The notes beneath the pieces were generated by a model. The model saw only the letters and a list, made by a program, of their open reading frames with translations, was not told where the DNA came from and made no database searches. A stretch of 64,000 nt of DNA from Dastarcus helophoroides (Eukaryota > Arthropoda > Insecta > Coleoptera > Bothrideridae): NCBI GenBank assembly GCA_028583605.1, contig CM053325.1, forward strand, positions 61,755,121 through 61,819,120. Direction: 5' to 3'. The translations under genes were made by a program, and so were the position numbers. Positions 1 through 11,074 of this stretch are shown piece by piece. Within the stretch, counting starts at the first letter, position 1. Each line of letters starts with the position of its first letter.

Positions 1-705
1 AAATTTCTGAAAAGTCTGAATTTGCAAAAAGGTCAAAATTTCGAGAACCAGTCAGAGTTTAAACGAAAGTGCGAATTTTCAAAAAAAAGTGGAACTCTTG
101 AAAAAAGGTAGGAATTTTTAAAAATTTATTAATTCAACACTAAACAGATTTATCGTAAAAAATCAAAATTAAAAAAAGGATCGAAAATTCCAAATTGACA
201 AAATTATCAAAGGTTTGAAATTTACAAGATAAGTTAAAATTTTAAAAAGACGAAACAATGGAAAATTGGAAACTGAAATTTTCCAAAATATAAAGTCGAA
301 ATGTTCAAGTAAGTCAAGAATTTTCAATAAATATCAAAAAGTTTGATTTTTCAAAATAATCGTCGTTTTCAGAAAGCCAAAATTTTGAGAAAAGGTTAAA
401 ATTTGTACAAACTATCAGACGCATATCAAAATTTAATTGGGACTGTTTTTCAGTCACAGGCAAGAGGGCGAGTTATTAAAAAACGTGTAAACAAAGTGGA
501 TATTTTAAAACGTCAACATTTTCAAAATGAGTCGAAAATTATTTCCAGTTTTCAAAGAAATCTGAAATTGTCGAAAAGGAAAAGTTTCGAAAAATGTCAA
601 AATTTTCAAAACGGCGAATTATTGAAAAGCAAAAGTTTTGAATTCGCATATTTTAATAGAGCGAAATTCAAAAGCAAGATTAAAAGAATCGAAATCTTGA
701 AATGA
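1..705. repeat. AT-rich degenerate repeat (A-rich polarity)
   Basis: This stretch is built of degenerate words such as TCGAAATTTT and TTTTCAAAAA, with A-rich polarity on the + strand. No coding potential is convincing; the open frame at 403-705 is Lys/Ser/Asn-rich and explained by composition. The part from about 455 to 705 is repeated at 1405-1620, and its start (CAGGCAAGA) recurs near 4720, so it is the spacer unit of the nonamer array that follows. Confidence 0.7.
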
Positions 706-1405
706 ATGAAACAAATGAAATAAATGAAACGAATTAAATGAATGAAATGAATGAAATGAATAAAACAAATTAAACGAATGAAACGAATAAAACAAATGAA
801 ATGCACGAAACGAATGAAATGAATGAAAGGAATGATATAAATGAAACGAATGAAGCGAATGAAATGAATGAAACGAATGAAAGAATGAAACGAATGAAAG
901 AATGAAACGAATGAAAGGAATGAAATGAATGTAACGAATGAAATGAATGAATCAAATAAAATGAATGAATCAAGTGAAATGAATAAAACGAATGAAATGA
1001 ATAAAACAAATAAAACGAATGAAACGAATAAAATGAATGAAACGAATCAAATGAATAAAACAAATAAAATGAATGAAACGAATAAAATGAATGAAACGGA
1101 TCAAACGAATCAAACAAATAAAATGAATGAAATAAATAGAACGAATAAAACACATAAAGTTAATGAAACGAATAAAATGAATGAAACGAATAAAATAAAT
1201 AAAACAAATGAAATAAATAAAAGGAATAAAACGAATGATATGAATAAAACGAATAAAATGAATTGAACGAATAAAATAAATAAAACGAATAAAATAAATG
1301 AAACCAATGAAATGAATGAAACGAATAAAATAAATGAAGCAAATAAAATAAATGAAACAAATAAAATGAATAAAACGAATAAAATGAATGAAACGAATGA
1401 AATGG
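706..1405. repeat. Nonamer minisatellite (GAATGAAAC/GAATGAAAT)n, block 1
   Basis: A tandem array with a 9-base period, mostly GAATGAAAC and variants with AAATAAA. Because 9 is a multiple of 3, all frames read as short peptide periods such as Met-Asn-Glu or Phe-Ile-Ser, which gives long spurious open frames on both strands. The array ends where the AT-rich spacer resumes at about 1406. Confidence 0.92.
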
Positions 1406-1620
1406 GTAAAAAAGTGGATATTTTAAAACGTCGAAATTTTTAAACTGAGTCGAAAATTATTTCCAGTTTTCAAAGAATTGTGAAATTGTCGAAAAGGAAA
1501 AGTTTCGAAAAATGTCAAAATTTTCAAAACGCCGAATTTTCGAAATGTAAAAGTTTTGAATTCGCATATTTTAAAAGAGCGAATTCAAAAGCAAGATTAA
1601 ACGAATCGAAATTTTGAAAC
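1406..1620. repeat. AT-rich spacer, second copy
   Basis: This block is a diverged copy of about 490-705: both contain GTGGATATTTTAAAACGTC, GAAAAGGAAAAGTTTCGAAA and AGTTTTGAATTCGCATATTT in the same order. It separates two blocks of nonamer repeat, so spacer plus array forms a higher-order unit. Confidence 0.85.
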
Positions 1621-4600
1621 GAATAAAACAAATGAATTAAATGAAATGAATTGAAATGAAAGAAATGAACGAAATGAACAAAATGAACGAAATGAACGAA
1701 ATGAACGAAATGAACGAAATAAACGAAATGAACAAAATGAACGAAATAAACGAAATGAACGAAATAAACGAAATGAACGAAATGAACGAAATAAACAAAA
1801 TGAATGAAATAAATTAAATGAATGAAATGAATAGAACAAATAGAACGAATGAAATGAATGAAAAGAATGAAATGAATGAAACGAATGAAATGAATGAAAC
1901 AAATGATATAAATGAAACGAATAAAATGAATGAAACGAATGAAAAAATAAAACAAATGAAAGAACGAAACGAATGAAACGAATGTAACAAATGAAACGAA
2001 TGAAACGAATAAAATGAATGTAACAAATGAAACAAATGAAATGAATGCAACAAATGAAAGGAATAAAACGAGTGAAATGAATGAAACGAATGAAACGAAT
2101 AAAATAAATGAAACGAATGAAATAAATGAAACGAATAAAATGAATGAAACGAATAAAATGAATTAAACGAATAAAACGAATGAAATAAATGAAAGAAATG
2201 AAACGAATGAAATAAATGAATCAAATGAAATGAACGAAACGTGATATAAATGAAACAAATGAAACGAATGAAACGAATAAAATGAATGAAACGAATAAAA
2301 CGAATAAAATAAATGAAATAAATGAAATAAATAAAACGAATGAAATGAATAAAACGAATGAAATGAATGAAACGAATAAAATAAATGAAACGAATTAAAT
2401 GAATGAAACAAATGAAATGAATGAAACGAATGAAATGAATAAAACGAATAAAATGATTAAAAAATAAAATGAATGAAACGAATAAAATAAATAAAACGAA
2501 TGAAAAGAATAAAACAAATGAAATGAATAAAACGAATGAAACGAATGAAATTAATAAAACGAATGAGATGAATTAAATGAATAAAACGAATGAGATAAAT
2601 GAAATGAATAAAATGAACGAAATGAATGAAATGAGCAAAATAAATGAAATGAACGAAATGAATGAAATGAACTAAATGAATAAAATGAACGAAATGAACG
2701 AAAAGTACAAAATAAAGAAAATGAACAAAATGAACGAAATAAACAAAATAAACGAAATGAACGAACTGAACAAAATGAATGAAACAAATGATATAAATGA
2801 AACCAATAAAATGAATGAAACGTATGAAAAAATAAAACGAATGAAAGAGTAAAACGAATGAAACGAATGAAACCACTGAAACCAATAAAACGAATGAAAT
2901 AAATGTAACAAATAAAACAAATGAAATGAATGTAACAAATGAAAGGAATAAAACGAGTGAAATGAATGAAACGAATAAAATAAATGAAACGAATAAAATG
3001 AATGAAACGAGTAAAATGAATTAAACGAATGAAATGAATGAAATAAATGAAAGAAATGAAACAAATGAAATGAATGAAATAAATAAAAGAAATGAAACAA
3101 ATGAAATGAATGAAATAAATGAAAGAAATGAAACAAATGAAATGAATGAAATGAACGAAATGAAGAAAAGAATGAACGAAATGAACGAAATGAACGAAAT
3201 GAACGAAATGAACGAAATGAACGAAATGAACGAAATGAACGAAATGAAACTAAATGAATAAATGAACGAAATGAAAGAAATGAACAAAATGAAGAAATGA
3301 ACAAAATGAACGAAATGAACGAAAATGAAAGAAATAGAATGCGAATGAACGAAATAAACGAAATGAACGAAATGAACGAAATGAACGAAATAACTAAATG
3401 AACTAAATGAACGAAATAAACAAATGAACGAAATGAATGAAATGAACTGAAATGAACGAAATGAACGAAATGAACGAAATGAACGACATGAACGAAATGC
3501 GAATGAACAAATGAAGACATGAACGAATGAACGAAAATGAACGAAATGAACCGAAATGAACGAAATGTGAACGAAATGAACGAAATGAACGAACTGAACG
3601 AAATGAAGCGACAATGAACGAAATAAACTAAATGAACTAAATGAACGAATTAAACTAAATGAACACGAAATGAACGAAATGAACGGAAATGAACGAAATG
3701 AACGAAATGAACGAAAATGAACGCAAATGAACGAAATGAACGAAATGAACGAAATGAACGAAAATGAACGAATGAACGAAATGGAACGGAAATGAACGAT
3801 ATGAACGAATATGAACGAATAGAACGAAATGAAACCGAAATTGACACGAAATGAACGAAACTGAACGAAATGAACGGAAATGAACGAAATGACACTTGAA
3901 ATAGGAATGACATGAATGAAATGAAGTGAACTGAATATAAAATGAATGGAATGTATGAAATGACTGAAATGAATGAATATGAATGAAATGAAAGAAATGA
4001 ACGAAATGAACAAATTAAACAAAATAAACGAAATTAACGAATGAACGAAATGAACGAAATTAACGAAATGAACGAAATGAACGAAATGAACGAAATGAAC
4101 GAAATAAACAAAATAAACAAAATGAACCAAATGAACGAAATAAACGAAATAAACGAAATTAACAAAATTAACGAAATGAACGAAATGAACGAAATGAACG
4201 AGATGAACGAAATGAACGAAATGAACGAAATGAACGAAATGAACGAAATGAACGAAATAAACTAAATGAACTAAATGAACGAAATAAAAGAAATGAACGA
4301 AATGAACGAAATGAATGAAATGAACAAAATGAACGAAATGAACAAAATGAACGAAATGAACGAAATAAACTAAATGAACTAAATGAACGAAATAAACGAA
4401 ATGAACGAAATGAACGAAATGAACGAAATGAACGAAATGAACGAAATGAATGAAATGAATGAAATAAATGAAACGAATGGAATAAATGAAACGAATGATA
4501 ATAATGAAACAAATAAAGTGAATAAAACGAATGATATGAATGAAAGGAATAAAATAAATGAAACGAATAAAATGAATGAAATAAATGAAACGAATGAAAT

Positions 4601-4715
4601 GAATGAAACGAATAGAATGAATTAAACGAATGAAATGAATGAAACGAATGGAATGAATGAAACGAATTAAACGAATGAAACGAATAAAATGAATGTAATG
4701 AATGATATGAATGAA
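1621..4715. repeat. Nonamer minisatellite, block 2 (GAATGAAAC and GAACGAAAT subfamilies)
   Basis: About 3.1 kb of 9-base tandem repeat. Two subfamilies alternate in blocks: GAATGAAAC-type at roughly 1810-2620, 2780-3150 and 4450-4715, and GAACGAAAT-type at roughly 1660-1800, 2600-2780 and 3160-4450. Units around 3300-3960 carry many one-base indels, so open frames break there. The long Phe/Ser/Ile-rich and Met/Asn/Glu-rich frames are artefacts of the 9-base period. Confidence 0.92.
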
Positions 4716-4920
4716 TCATAGGCAAGAAAGCGAGTTAATAAAAAATGTGTAAAAAAAAGTGGATATTTTAAAACGTCGAAATTTTCAAAATGAATTGAAA
4801 TTCTCAATAAAAATTAAATTATTTAAAAAAAGTTGGAATTTTTAAAAAGGTGACCCAATAATTACTTTTCTTTTATGGAGACGAAGGCGCGGGTGTCAAC
4901 TAGAATTTAATAAATGACTG
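4716..4920. repeat. Third AT-rich spacer copy, partial
   Basis: The array ends and a spacer like that at 455-520 resumes, with GGCAAGAAAGCGAGTTA followed by GTGGATATTTTAAAACGTC. From about 4850 the sequence is not recognised. No gene is seen. Confidence 0.6.
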
Positions 4921-5042
4921 ACATACAACGCAAAACAACAAGAGCGTTGTGTTGTGTTTTTTTGATCTTTCTTGGTTTTAGGAGAGAAGATTTGTATTTC
5001 AATTTTTGAAGATAATTAAGAACCAGTCTGTTCCACCAAAAT
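4921..5042 (+). mobile_element. Fold-back element, right arm fragment
   Basis: Contains TGTTGTGTTTTTTTGATCTT, CTTGGTTTTAGGAG, TATTTCAATTTTTGAAGATAA and the terminal GTCTGTTCCACCAAA, in the order found in the right arm of the dispersed fold-back family (for example 63560-63655). Only one diverged arm is present; the central hairpin is missing. Confidence 0.75.
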
Positions 5043-5940
5043 AATAATAAAATAATGTCAAAGTTTTTAAAATAGTTGAAACATTTGAAAACATGTTTAT
5101 TAATTTTATTTAACATTTCTACGACCCAGTTTCAAAATATTTAAATTTTGATTAATGAAAAAATATTATACAACTAAAAATTTTTTATTCAAATTCTCAA
5201 AACTGAAATTTTCTGAAATTTGCATATTGAATGAGGAAAGCTAAAGGTAACATAAAAGCTGAAATGTTCAAAAAAGTAGAAATTTTTGAAACATATCAAA
5301 ATATTTATAGAAAGTTAATTTCCAAAAGATTTAAAAAAGTCAATATTTTGAAAAAGTGGAGATTTCAATAATTTGGAAAATTCGCAAAATGCGAAATATT
5401 GAGGAAAAGTCAAAATTATCAGAACATTCGTAATTATCAAATTTTAAAAAGGTAATATTTTGGAAGTGTCAAAATTTTGGATAGTTAAAATTTAATAAAA
5501 GTCACATTCTTTTAAAGGTTAAAGATTCAATAAAATTTAATAAAAAGATATAAATAAAATTTTGAAAAGGTATCGAATTTTTCAATAAGGTCAAGTTTAC
5601 GAAAGAGTCAAAATTTTTCAAAAAATTCAAAATTTTGCGAAGAAATAGTTTAGAATTTCAAGAAAGTTGTATGTAACGTCTAACAAAAAAAACAAAATGT
5701 TCAAATAAAGCATCGAAAATTTGCAAAAAAAAGTCGAAATTTTGAAAATATTTGGCATGAAATATATCCAAGTTTTAAAGATTTAATGATTTTCCAAAAA
5801 TTTTTAATAATGGTTAAAATTTTGATAACCTGGAACATTAAATGAAATTTTCAATAAAGTTGAGATTTAAAAAATAGACGAAACTTGAAAAAAGTTTATA
5901 TATAAGAAAACGTCGAAATTTTCAAAAGTATGTCGAAATA
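5043..5940. repeat. AT-rich degenerate repeat
   Basis: About 900 bases of A-rich-polarity TCGAAATTTT-like sequence. No open frame, splice-bounded exon or element end is recognisable. Confidence 0.6.
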
Positions 5941-6039
5941 TTAGAAATTTGTTGTACTTCTAATTCAGTCTAAAATATGCAGAATATGCAAGCAATTTCT
6001 TTACTTTTGATCGGTATGCATTTTTACAGACTGAATTTG

Positions 6040-6224
6040 ATACATCGGCTGGATTGATAACCTTGATCTGTGCATTCTTTTAAAATAAAACTTGAAACTT
6101 TATTTGACCGTCCCTTCCTGGTTCACCGCATCTGATTTGCTCGATATTCTGGTATATATAACATATAAAAGGACAGATTCATCGTAGTATCTCCAAAGCA
6201 GACAAATATTCATAAAAATTCAAG
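6040..6224 (+). promoter_or_regulatory. Promoter and 5' UTR of secreted gene 1
   Basis: This block is clearly related to 19995-20179 upstream of the paralog. Shared words in the same order are GATTGATAACCTTGAT, TTTTAAAATAAAACTTGAAA, CCCTTCCTGGTTC, TGATTTGCT and CATCGTAGT. A TATATA at 6153-6158 lies about 27 bases before CATCGTAGT, at the same spacing as in the paralog, so transcription probably starts near 6180. A second TATAAAA is at 6164-6170. The GATTGATAA word is a possible GATA-type site, by inference only. Confidence 0.7.
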
Positions 6225-7664
6225 ATGTTCAAATTGGTAAGTTTTAATTGAATCTCAAATCTATTTGAAAGTTTACGAACATTTTTGTTTACATATTTGC
6301 GATATTTGTATTCTTTTTTTTTTTGTTGGTGGAACGGACTGGTCCTTGGTTATCTTCAAAAATTGAAATACAGAACTTTTCCCCTGAAACCAAGAAAGAT
6401 TAAAAAACACAACAAACGTGGCTGGCTAACGCGTTTCGACAGCCAAGCTGTCATCTTCAGAGAGATACAGTATCTCTCTGAAAATGACAGTACTTATTAC
6501 TGGGTTCAATGAATACAAATATTGAAATGCAGAACTTGTCCCCTGAAACTAAGAAAGATTAAAAAACACAACAAACGTTGCTGGCTAACGCGTTTTGACA
6601 GCCAAGCTGTCATCTTCAGAGTGATACTGTATCTCTCTGAAGATGACAACTTGGCTGTCGACACGCGTTAGCCAGCAACGTTTGTTGTGTTTTTTAATCT
6701 TTCTTGGTTTCAGGGACAAGTTCTGTATTTCAATATTTGTATTCATTGAACTCAGTAATAAGTACTGTCATTTTCAGAGAGATACTGTATCTCTCTGAAG
6801 ATGACAGCTTGGCTGTCGAAACGCGTTAGCCAGCAACGTTTGTTGTGTTTTTTAATCTTTCTTGGTTTCAGGGGACAAGTTCTGCATTTCAATATTTGTA
6901 TTCATTGAAGCCAGTAATAAGTATATTTAATATATCCCGCGATTTAGTTTCAGAATTTCGAAAATAAATTTGGAAATTTTTAAAATAACCCGAAAATTAG
7001 ACAATTTATTTGAACGCAAAATTTCGAGAAAAAGACAAAAACTGTAATTTTGATCCAAATGATGAAAAAAGAATTAGAAGTTCGATTCTATAGTATTTAC
7101 TCACCGGAACATTGGTTGGCATTAGTGTTGGATATGTCAAACTAATGAGATTTAACAAGATCAAAAACGGTCTTTGGTTTTCAAACTTTGAATATAATAA
7201 ATCTTAAAGTTTAAACTCTGGTTAAAATGTTGTCTCCGTGCTTTAGAACATGGTCTTCTGGGACCTTCTAAGACAGCAACCGCTTTGCTAGGCGCTTGTG
7301 TTTCAACTGTAGGCAGTTCGGCAACCAACGATTCACTATACATGCTTAGAAGGTTGCATTACTGTAGTCTAGGTTGCATTCTATTTGCAAAACTTTTAAG
7401 ACTAATCTTTTACACTTACATTTTCGTTATCATTTTAAAATAATGTATTATTCTGCTTTGTTTCAGGTAATTTTTGCTTGCCTTTTGGCTTTCACCATCG
7501 CTAGACCAAATCCGAAGCCGACTGTCGTAACGTACGACACACTTCATTACTCAGCCCCAATAGTCTACGACGTTCATGGAGTTCCAATAAGTTACACTTA
7601 CGATCCCAGTCTCCATTATCATCCTCATTCGGATTATCATGCGTACGAATCCTACATAGTTTAA
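6225..7664 (+). CDS. Small secreted Tyr/His-rich protein, paralog 1 (two coding exons)
   Basis: Coding exons are 6225-6236 (ATGTTCAAATTG, Met-Phe-Lys-Leu) and 7467-7664. The first ends at TTG|GTAAGT and the second begins after TTTGTTTCAG; the intron is phase 0 and 1230 bases long. The joined product has 69 residues. Residues 1-16 form a signal peptide: a short basic start, a hydrophobic core (VIFACLLAFTIA) and a likely cut before Arg-Pro-Asn-Pro. The mature ~53 residues contain nine Tyr and six His, with motifs YSAPIVYDV, PISYTYDP and LHYHPHSDYH. I do not recognise the family; a secreted cuticle or matrix role is an inference. The intron holds a 600-bp nested fold-back insertion, which largely explains why it is much longer than the paralog's 129-base intron. 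A paralog about 87% identical lies at 20180-20518, which strongly supports this as a real gene. Confidence 0.88.
6318..6930. mobile_element. Nested fold-back element in intron of gene 1
   Basis: Four arms lie in the order left, left, right, right, giving a nested palindrome. The left end reads GGTGGAACGGACTGGTCCTTGG; arms contain TTAAAAAACACAACAAACGT, GCTAACGCG and GACAGCCAAGCTGTC, and their reverse complements follow. The inner boundary carries TACTTATTACTGGGTTCAAT and its complement near 6750. The right arm at 6795-6827 holds the best-preserved hammerhead-like core in the window. Confidence 0.9.
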
Positions 7665-7727
7665 TGGGAGTATGATTAAATTTTCTGTAAACATTGGTGA
7701 ATTGTAATTTTGCATATTCAAAACAAA

Positions 7728-7733
7728 AATAAA
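7728..7733 (+). promoter_or_regulatory. Polyadenylation signal of secreted gene 1
   Basis: AATAAA lies 64 bases after the TAA stop of gene 1. The paralog has AATAAA at a similar distance (20584-20589). Confidence 0.7.
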
Positions 7734-7739
7734 TGTTTT

Positions 7740-8735
7740 TGAAATTTACTATTTTGTTTTCTTTCGTATGTTATGTTTTTAAAAAAAGTAAAGTTAAAAA
7801 AATTTAGAAGTAAACGTATCAGTGACCAAAAAATAGTATAAGCCAACAGGATTGGAAATGGATTTATTGTTTGTGCTAAAATTCAGCCAATGTTAATTGG
7901 GAGAGAAAAAAATTCTTCTAAATATATCAAAACAAAAACCACTAAATATTCAGTAAATGATTGTAAGCTACAAATACTAAAAGATTGATTTTACTCTCAA
8001 ACTCTGGTAGAACAAATATTTTAATGTTGTTTATTATTATTATGATATGTCTGCCGTACTTAGATAAAGAAATATGAGCTGTGGAAGCCGAAGGTACTTC
8101 GTTCGTTGATAACGTATTGGGGAAGGGGCAAAAATTTCTCTGCTCCACATCACGTCCGTCTCTGTACCCTGCCTGACCTGAGTGAGGACAACCGAAATCT
8201 AAGCGCAATTTTTATGTCAAACACCGCTCTCCTATTTTACAAATGGTGCCATTATTTTTTAACATTTTGTTTTTAAATTTGGAGAACTTATGAAGCAAGG
8301 ATGTCGAATATGCGCTTTAAAAGAACTTTTTTTAAATTCCGTTTAGCTTCTTAGGTATTTGCTTCTGAAAACAGGCAAAAACAGAGACAAATTGTACGCC
8401 CATTTGTGAATACTAAGAAAAAAATCAAAAATATGCTTCCAAAAGCCCGAATTCTTCAACATTTCTAAACATTATTACTAAATTTCATTAAATTCCAAGC
8501 GATAGTATTGACGTAGTGTGTAAAATGGCAAGCGAAGAATTTCGACGTTTTAAGAGTACAGACCGCCGCCTTAAGACCATTGGACCGAAAATCATTTAAA
8601 AGGAAATATTTTAGAATACCTAAAGGTAGCTCTTTCAAGTGATAACTCACACGATATATTTACTAAAACTTGCTTTGACCAAATTAACTCCTCATTTGAT
8701 TATAAAATATTTTCTTTTTCAAATCGTTGGTTGGC
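7740..8735. other. Intergenic, no gene recognised
   Basis: Mixed AT-rich sequence. A minus-strand open frame at 7942-8208 covers a less AT-rich patch at about 8080-8210, but no domain, signal peptide or splice-bounded exon is recognisable. The region just before the reverse-transcriptase relic may contain decayed element sequence. Confidence 0.45.
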
Positions 8736-9937
8736 AGTATTTGCGTGTGTCATCAAGAACGCTGTGCAACATTTCAAATTGACAATCTACATAGTTTTCG
8801 AGGAAATCCTCTTTGTAACAGACATTTGATATCAAATTTTCTCGCTGACAGATCTCTTCAGGTCGTCGTCGATGGTATCTCATCCGAGCCATTTCTGATT
8901 AACGCAGAGGTGCCTCAGGGGTCTGTTCTGTCTCCTACTCTGTTTCTGTTACACATAAACGATCTTTAAGTTTCACCTTTCAGTCTTATATACAGCTATG
9001 CAGATAATGTCATCTTTTTTCTCCGACAAACTGCTTCAGATCGACGAAGGGAACAGCAGATACAGACGATTCATCGGGATCTCAAAATCATTCTGGAATG
9101 GGATAAGAAAAATTTGGTCGACTTCAAGGCTTCAAAAACTCAAGCTTCGGTTTTTTCTAAGAAAACATCAAGGGATAATGCAACACACATACTAATGGAC
9201 GGCAAAATCCTTCCGATGGGATCTAATCTATCTATCTATATGGAAGTGAATGCGAGCACTAACTTCTCTTGGGACGATCATGCGCGCGCCATTGCAAAGT
9301 CCGCCTCTCAGAAGCTAGGCTTTCTTTTTAGAGCTAAAAAGTACTTCACATCTCATCAGCTATTAACTCTATACAAAGCTCAAATTAGGCCAACACTAGC
9401 CAATACTGTTCTCATATTTGGAGTCAGCCCAAAAGCACTCTTTAGCTCTTTTGGATTCAATTCAAAGAAGAACAATTCTCCTAATTGATAACGAGAGTTT
9501 GACTGATTCTCTCGAAACACTAGAGCACAGGTGGATGCTTGGTGACTTGTCTCTTTTCTACAAGTACTCTCATGGCGATGCTCGCAGGAACTAATAGGAT
9601 TGATCCCTCCAAGGGCAAGATTTTTGAGGTATACAAGGCAGTCGGAGATAGTAAATTCCTGTGTGGTCCAGCTTGACACAGTGAGGACTTCTGTCTACGG
9701 AGATTCTTTTTTCTATAGAACTTCCAAGCTATGGAACTCGTTACCGAAAAGAAATTTCACAAAAATTACAACCTATCCTTGTTTAAGAAGGCGGTTCCAT
9801 CGCCATCTATCCTTGTTTCCACATCCTACTCGCACTGCTTTGAAAGCATAATGGGGTTACCTTTTGCGAGTGGATTAAACCTAAAAAAAAAAACTTTCCT
9901 AGAGCCACCACCGCTTTGCGAGTGGATTAAACTTTAA
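8736..9937 (+). pseudogene. Non-LTR reverse transcriptase relic (5'-truncated, frameshifted)
   Basis: Successive frames read as the second half of a Jockey/CR1-type reverse transcriptase. Around 8820-8968 it shows SNFLADRSLQVVVDG followed by VPQGSVLSPTLFLLHINDL (motif B). After a stop, SYADNVIFF appears near 8992; the catalytic YADD is YADN here. Next come the C-terminal part with LTLYKAQIRPTL (9365-9400), a frame change, and the terminal IPPRARFLRYTRQS and SKLWNSLP (9600-9745). At least three frameshifts or stops separate these pieces. The 3' end has TTTGCGAGTGGATTAAAC twice, each followed by an A-run (about 9864-9895 and 9915-9937). The element is inactive; no endonuclease or ORF1 part remains. 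Confidence 0.85.
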
Positions 9938-9939
9938 AA

Positions 9940-10720
9940 AAATTGCAATATGATGAGGAAGATTTTTTATGAAACGCAATTGGACGGACGGACACGAGAG
10001 TAAGATTATAAGGGTTTAGTTTTTTCTTCTAAGTTACGGAAACCTTAAAAGTCGGAAATTTTCAGAAAAAGCAGAATTTTCCAAAAATAATACAAAATTT
10101 CATAAATCTGCGTAATTTTGAAAACGTTTTATACAAAATGGTTAACTTGTCGGAAAGAGTCGATATTTGTGAATAAATTCGAAATTTCAAAAAAAGAACA
10201 CAAATTTTAAACAAAAAGACGAAATTACCAAGAAAAGAATATTTTTGAAATATGCTAGTCGAAATTTCAGGAAATTCAAATCTCAAATTTTAAAAGTAAG
10301 AATTTTTTAAAAATATTCCAAAATTAAAATAAATTACTTAAAATTTCTGGAAAAAGGTCGCAATTTTTTTTAGTGGAACGGAATTTTAAAAAATGACTTA
10401 AAAATTACCAAGACTTCAGAATGGAATTGACGTTTCCAACCCTCACTTCGTGGAAGTCAAATTTTGAAAAAGGTAGATTTTTGAAAGCAAAATTCTTTCG
10501 AAAAAAGAAAGAAGTTTTGAAAAAAACTAAAAGTTTTGAATGATAAGAAAAACTCTAATTGAAATTTTCAGAAAATCGAATTAAAAAAAGAGTGAAACTG
10601 GTCATCAAAAGCAGATTTTTGAAATAAATATTGCGAAATGTTGAAAAAAAAAAGATGACGTATTTTAAAAACAGTAGAGATTTCACGAAAGTTCAATGTT
10701 TTGGAAATGAAATCGAAATT
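9940..10720. repeat. AT-rich degenerate repeat
   Basis: A-rich-polarity TCGAAATTTT-like sequence, starting after a short patch with GGACGGACGGACACGAG near 9980. No gene is seen. Confidence 0.6.
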
Positions 10721-11074
10721 AAACCTCTCCGTAGTTAAGAAGGCGACTCTTCGCTGTCTATCTTTTAGTTGAGTTTCGCCTCTAGTGTGGTTAACACACC
10801 GACTTACCGTGCTCAGCTAAATTGGGCGTCGAAGTGAGTGATTTGTCGTTTACGGCAAAGTGCGTTTTTTGAAGTACAGTGTTAACGTCGTGTGCGTCCG
10901 GATCTTTGGATCGTTGGCGCCGCGATAACCAACGAGATCGACTTCTAGTCGAAATTACTCGATTTTTATTTGTGCTTTAATTCGCATATATTGTAATTAT
11001 TATACACTGTATGCGAAGTTTGTTTAAGGTGCAGCAAGAACTCTGCAATTGTATTGCAGAGCAAAATTTTTACC

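Noticed and set aside
3021..4130. Long minus-strand open frame of Phe/Ile/Ser/Val/His composition
   Set aside because: It lies wholly in the 9-base tandem array, whose period keeps frames open on both strands; composition and repeat structure explain it.
7942..8208. 88-codon minus-strand open frame over a less AT-rich patch
   Set aside because: No domain or signal is seen, and the sequence includes a TTATTATTATTATG simple run giving Ile repeats.
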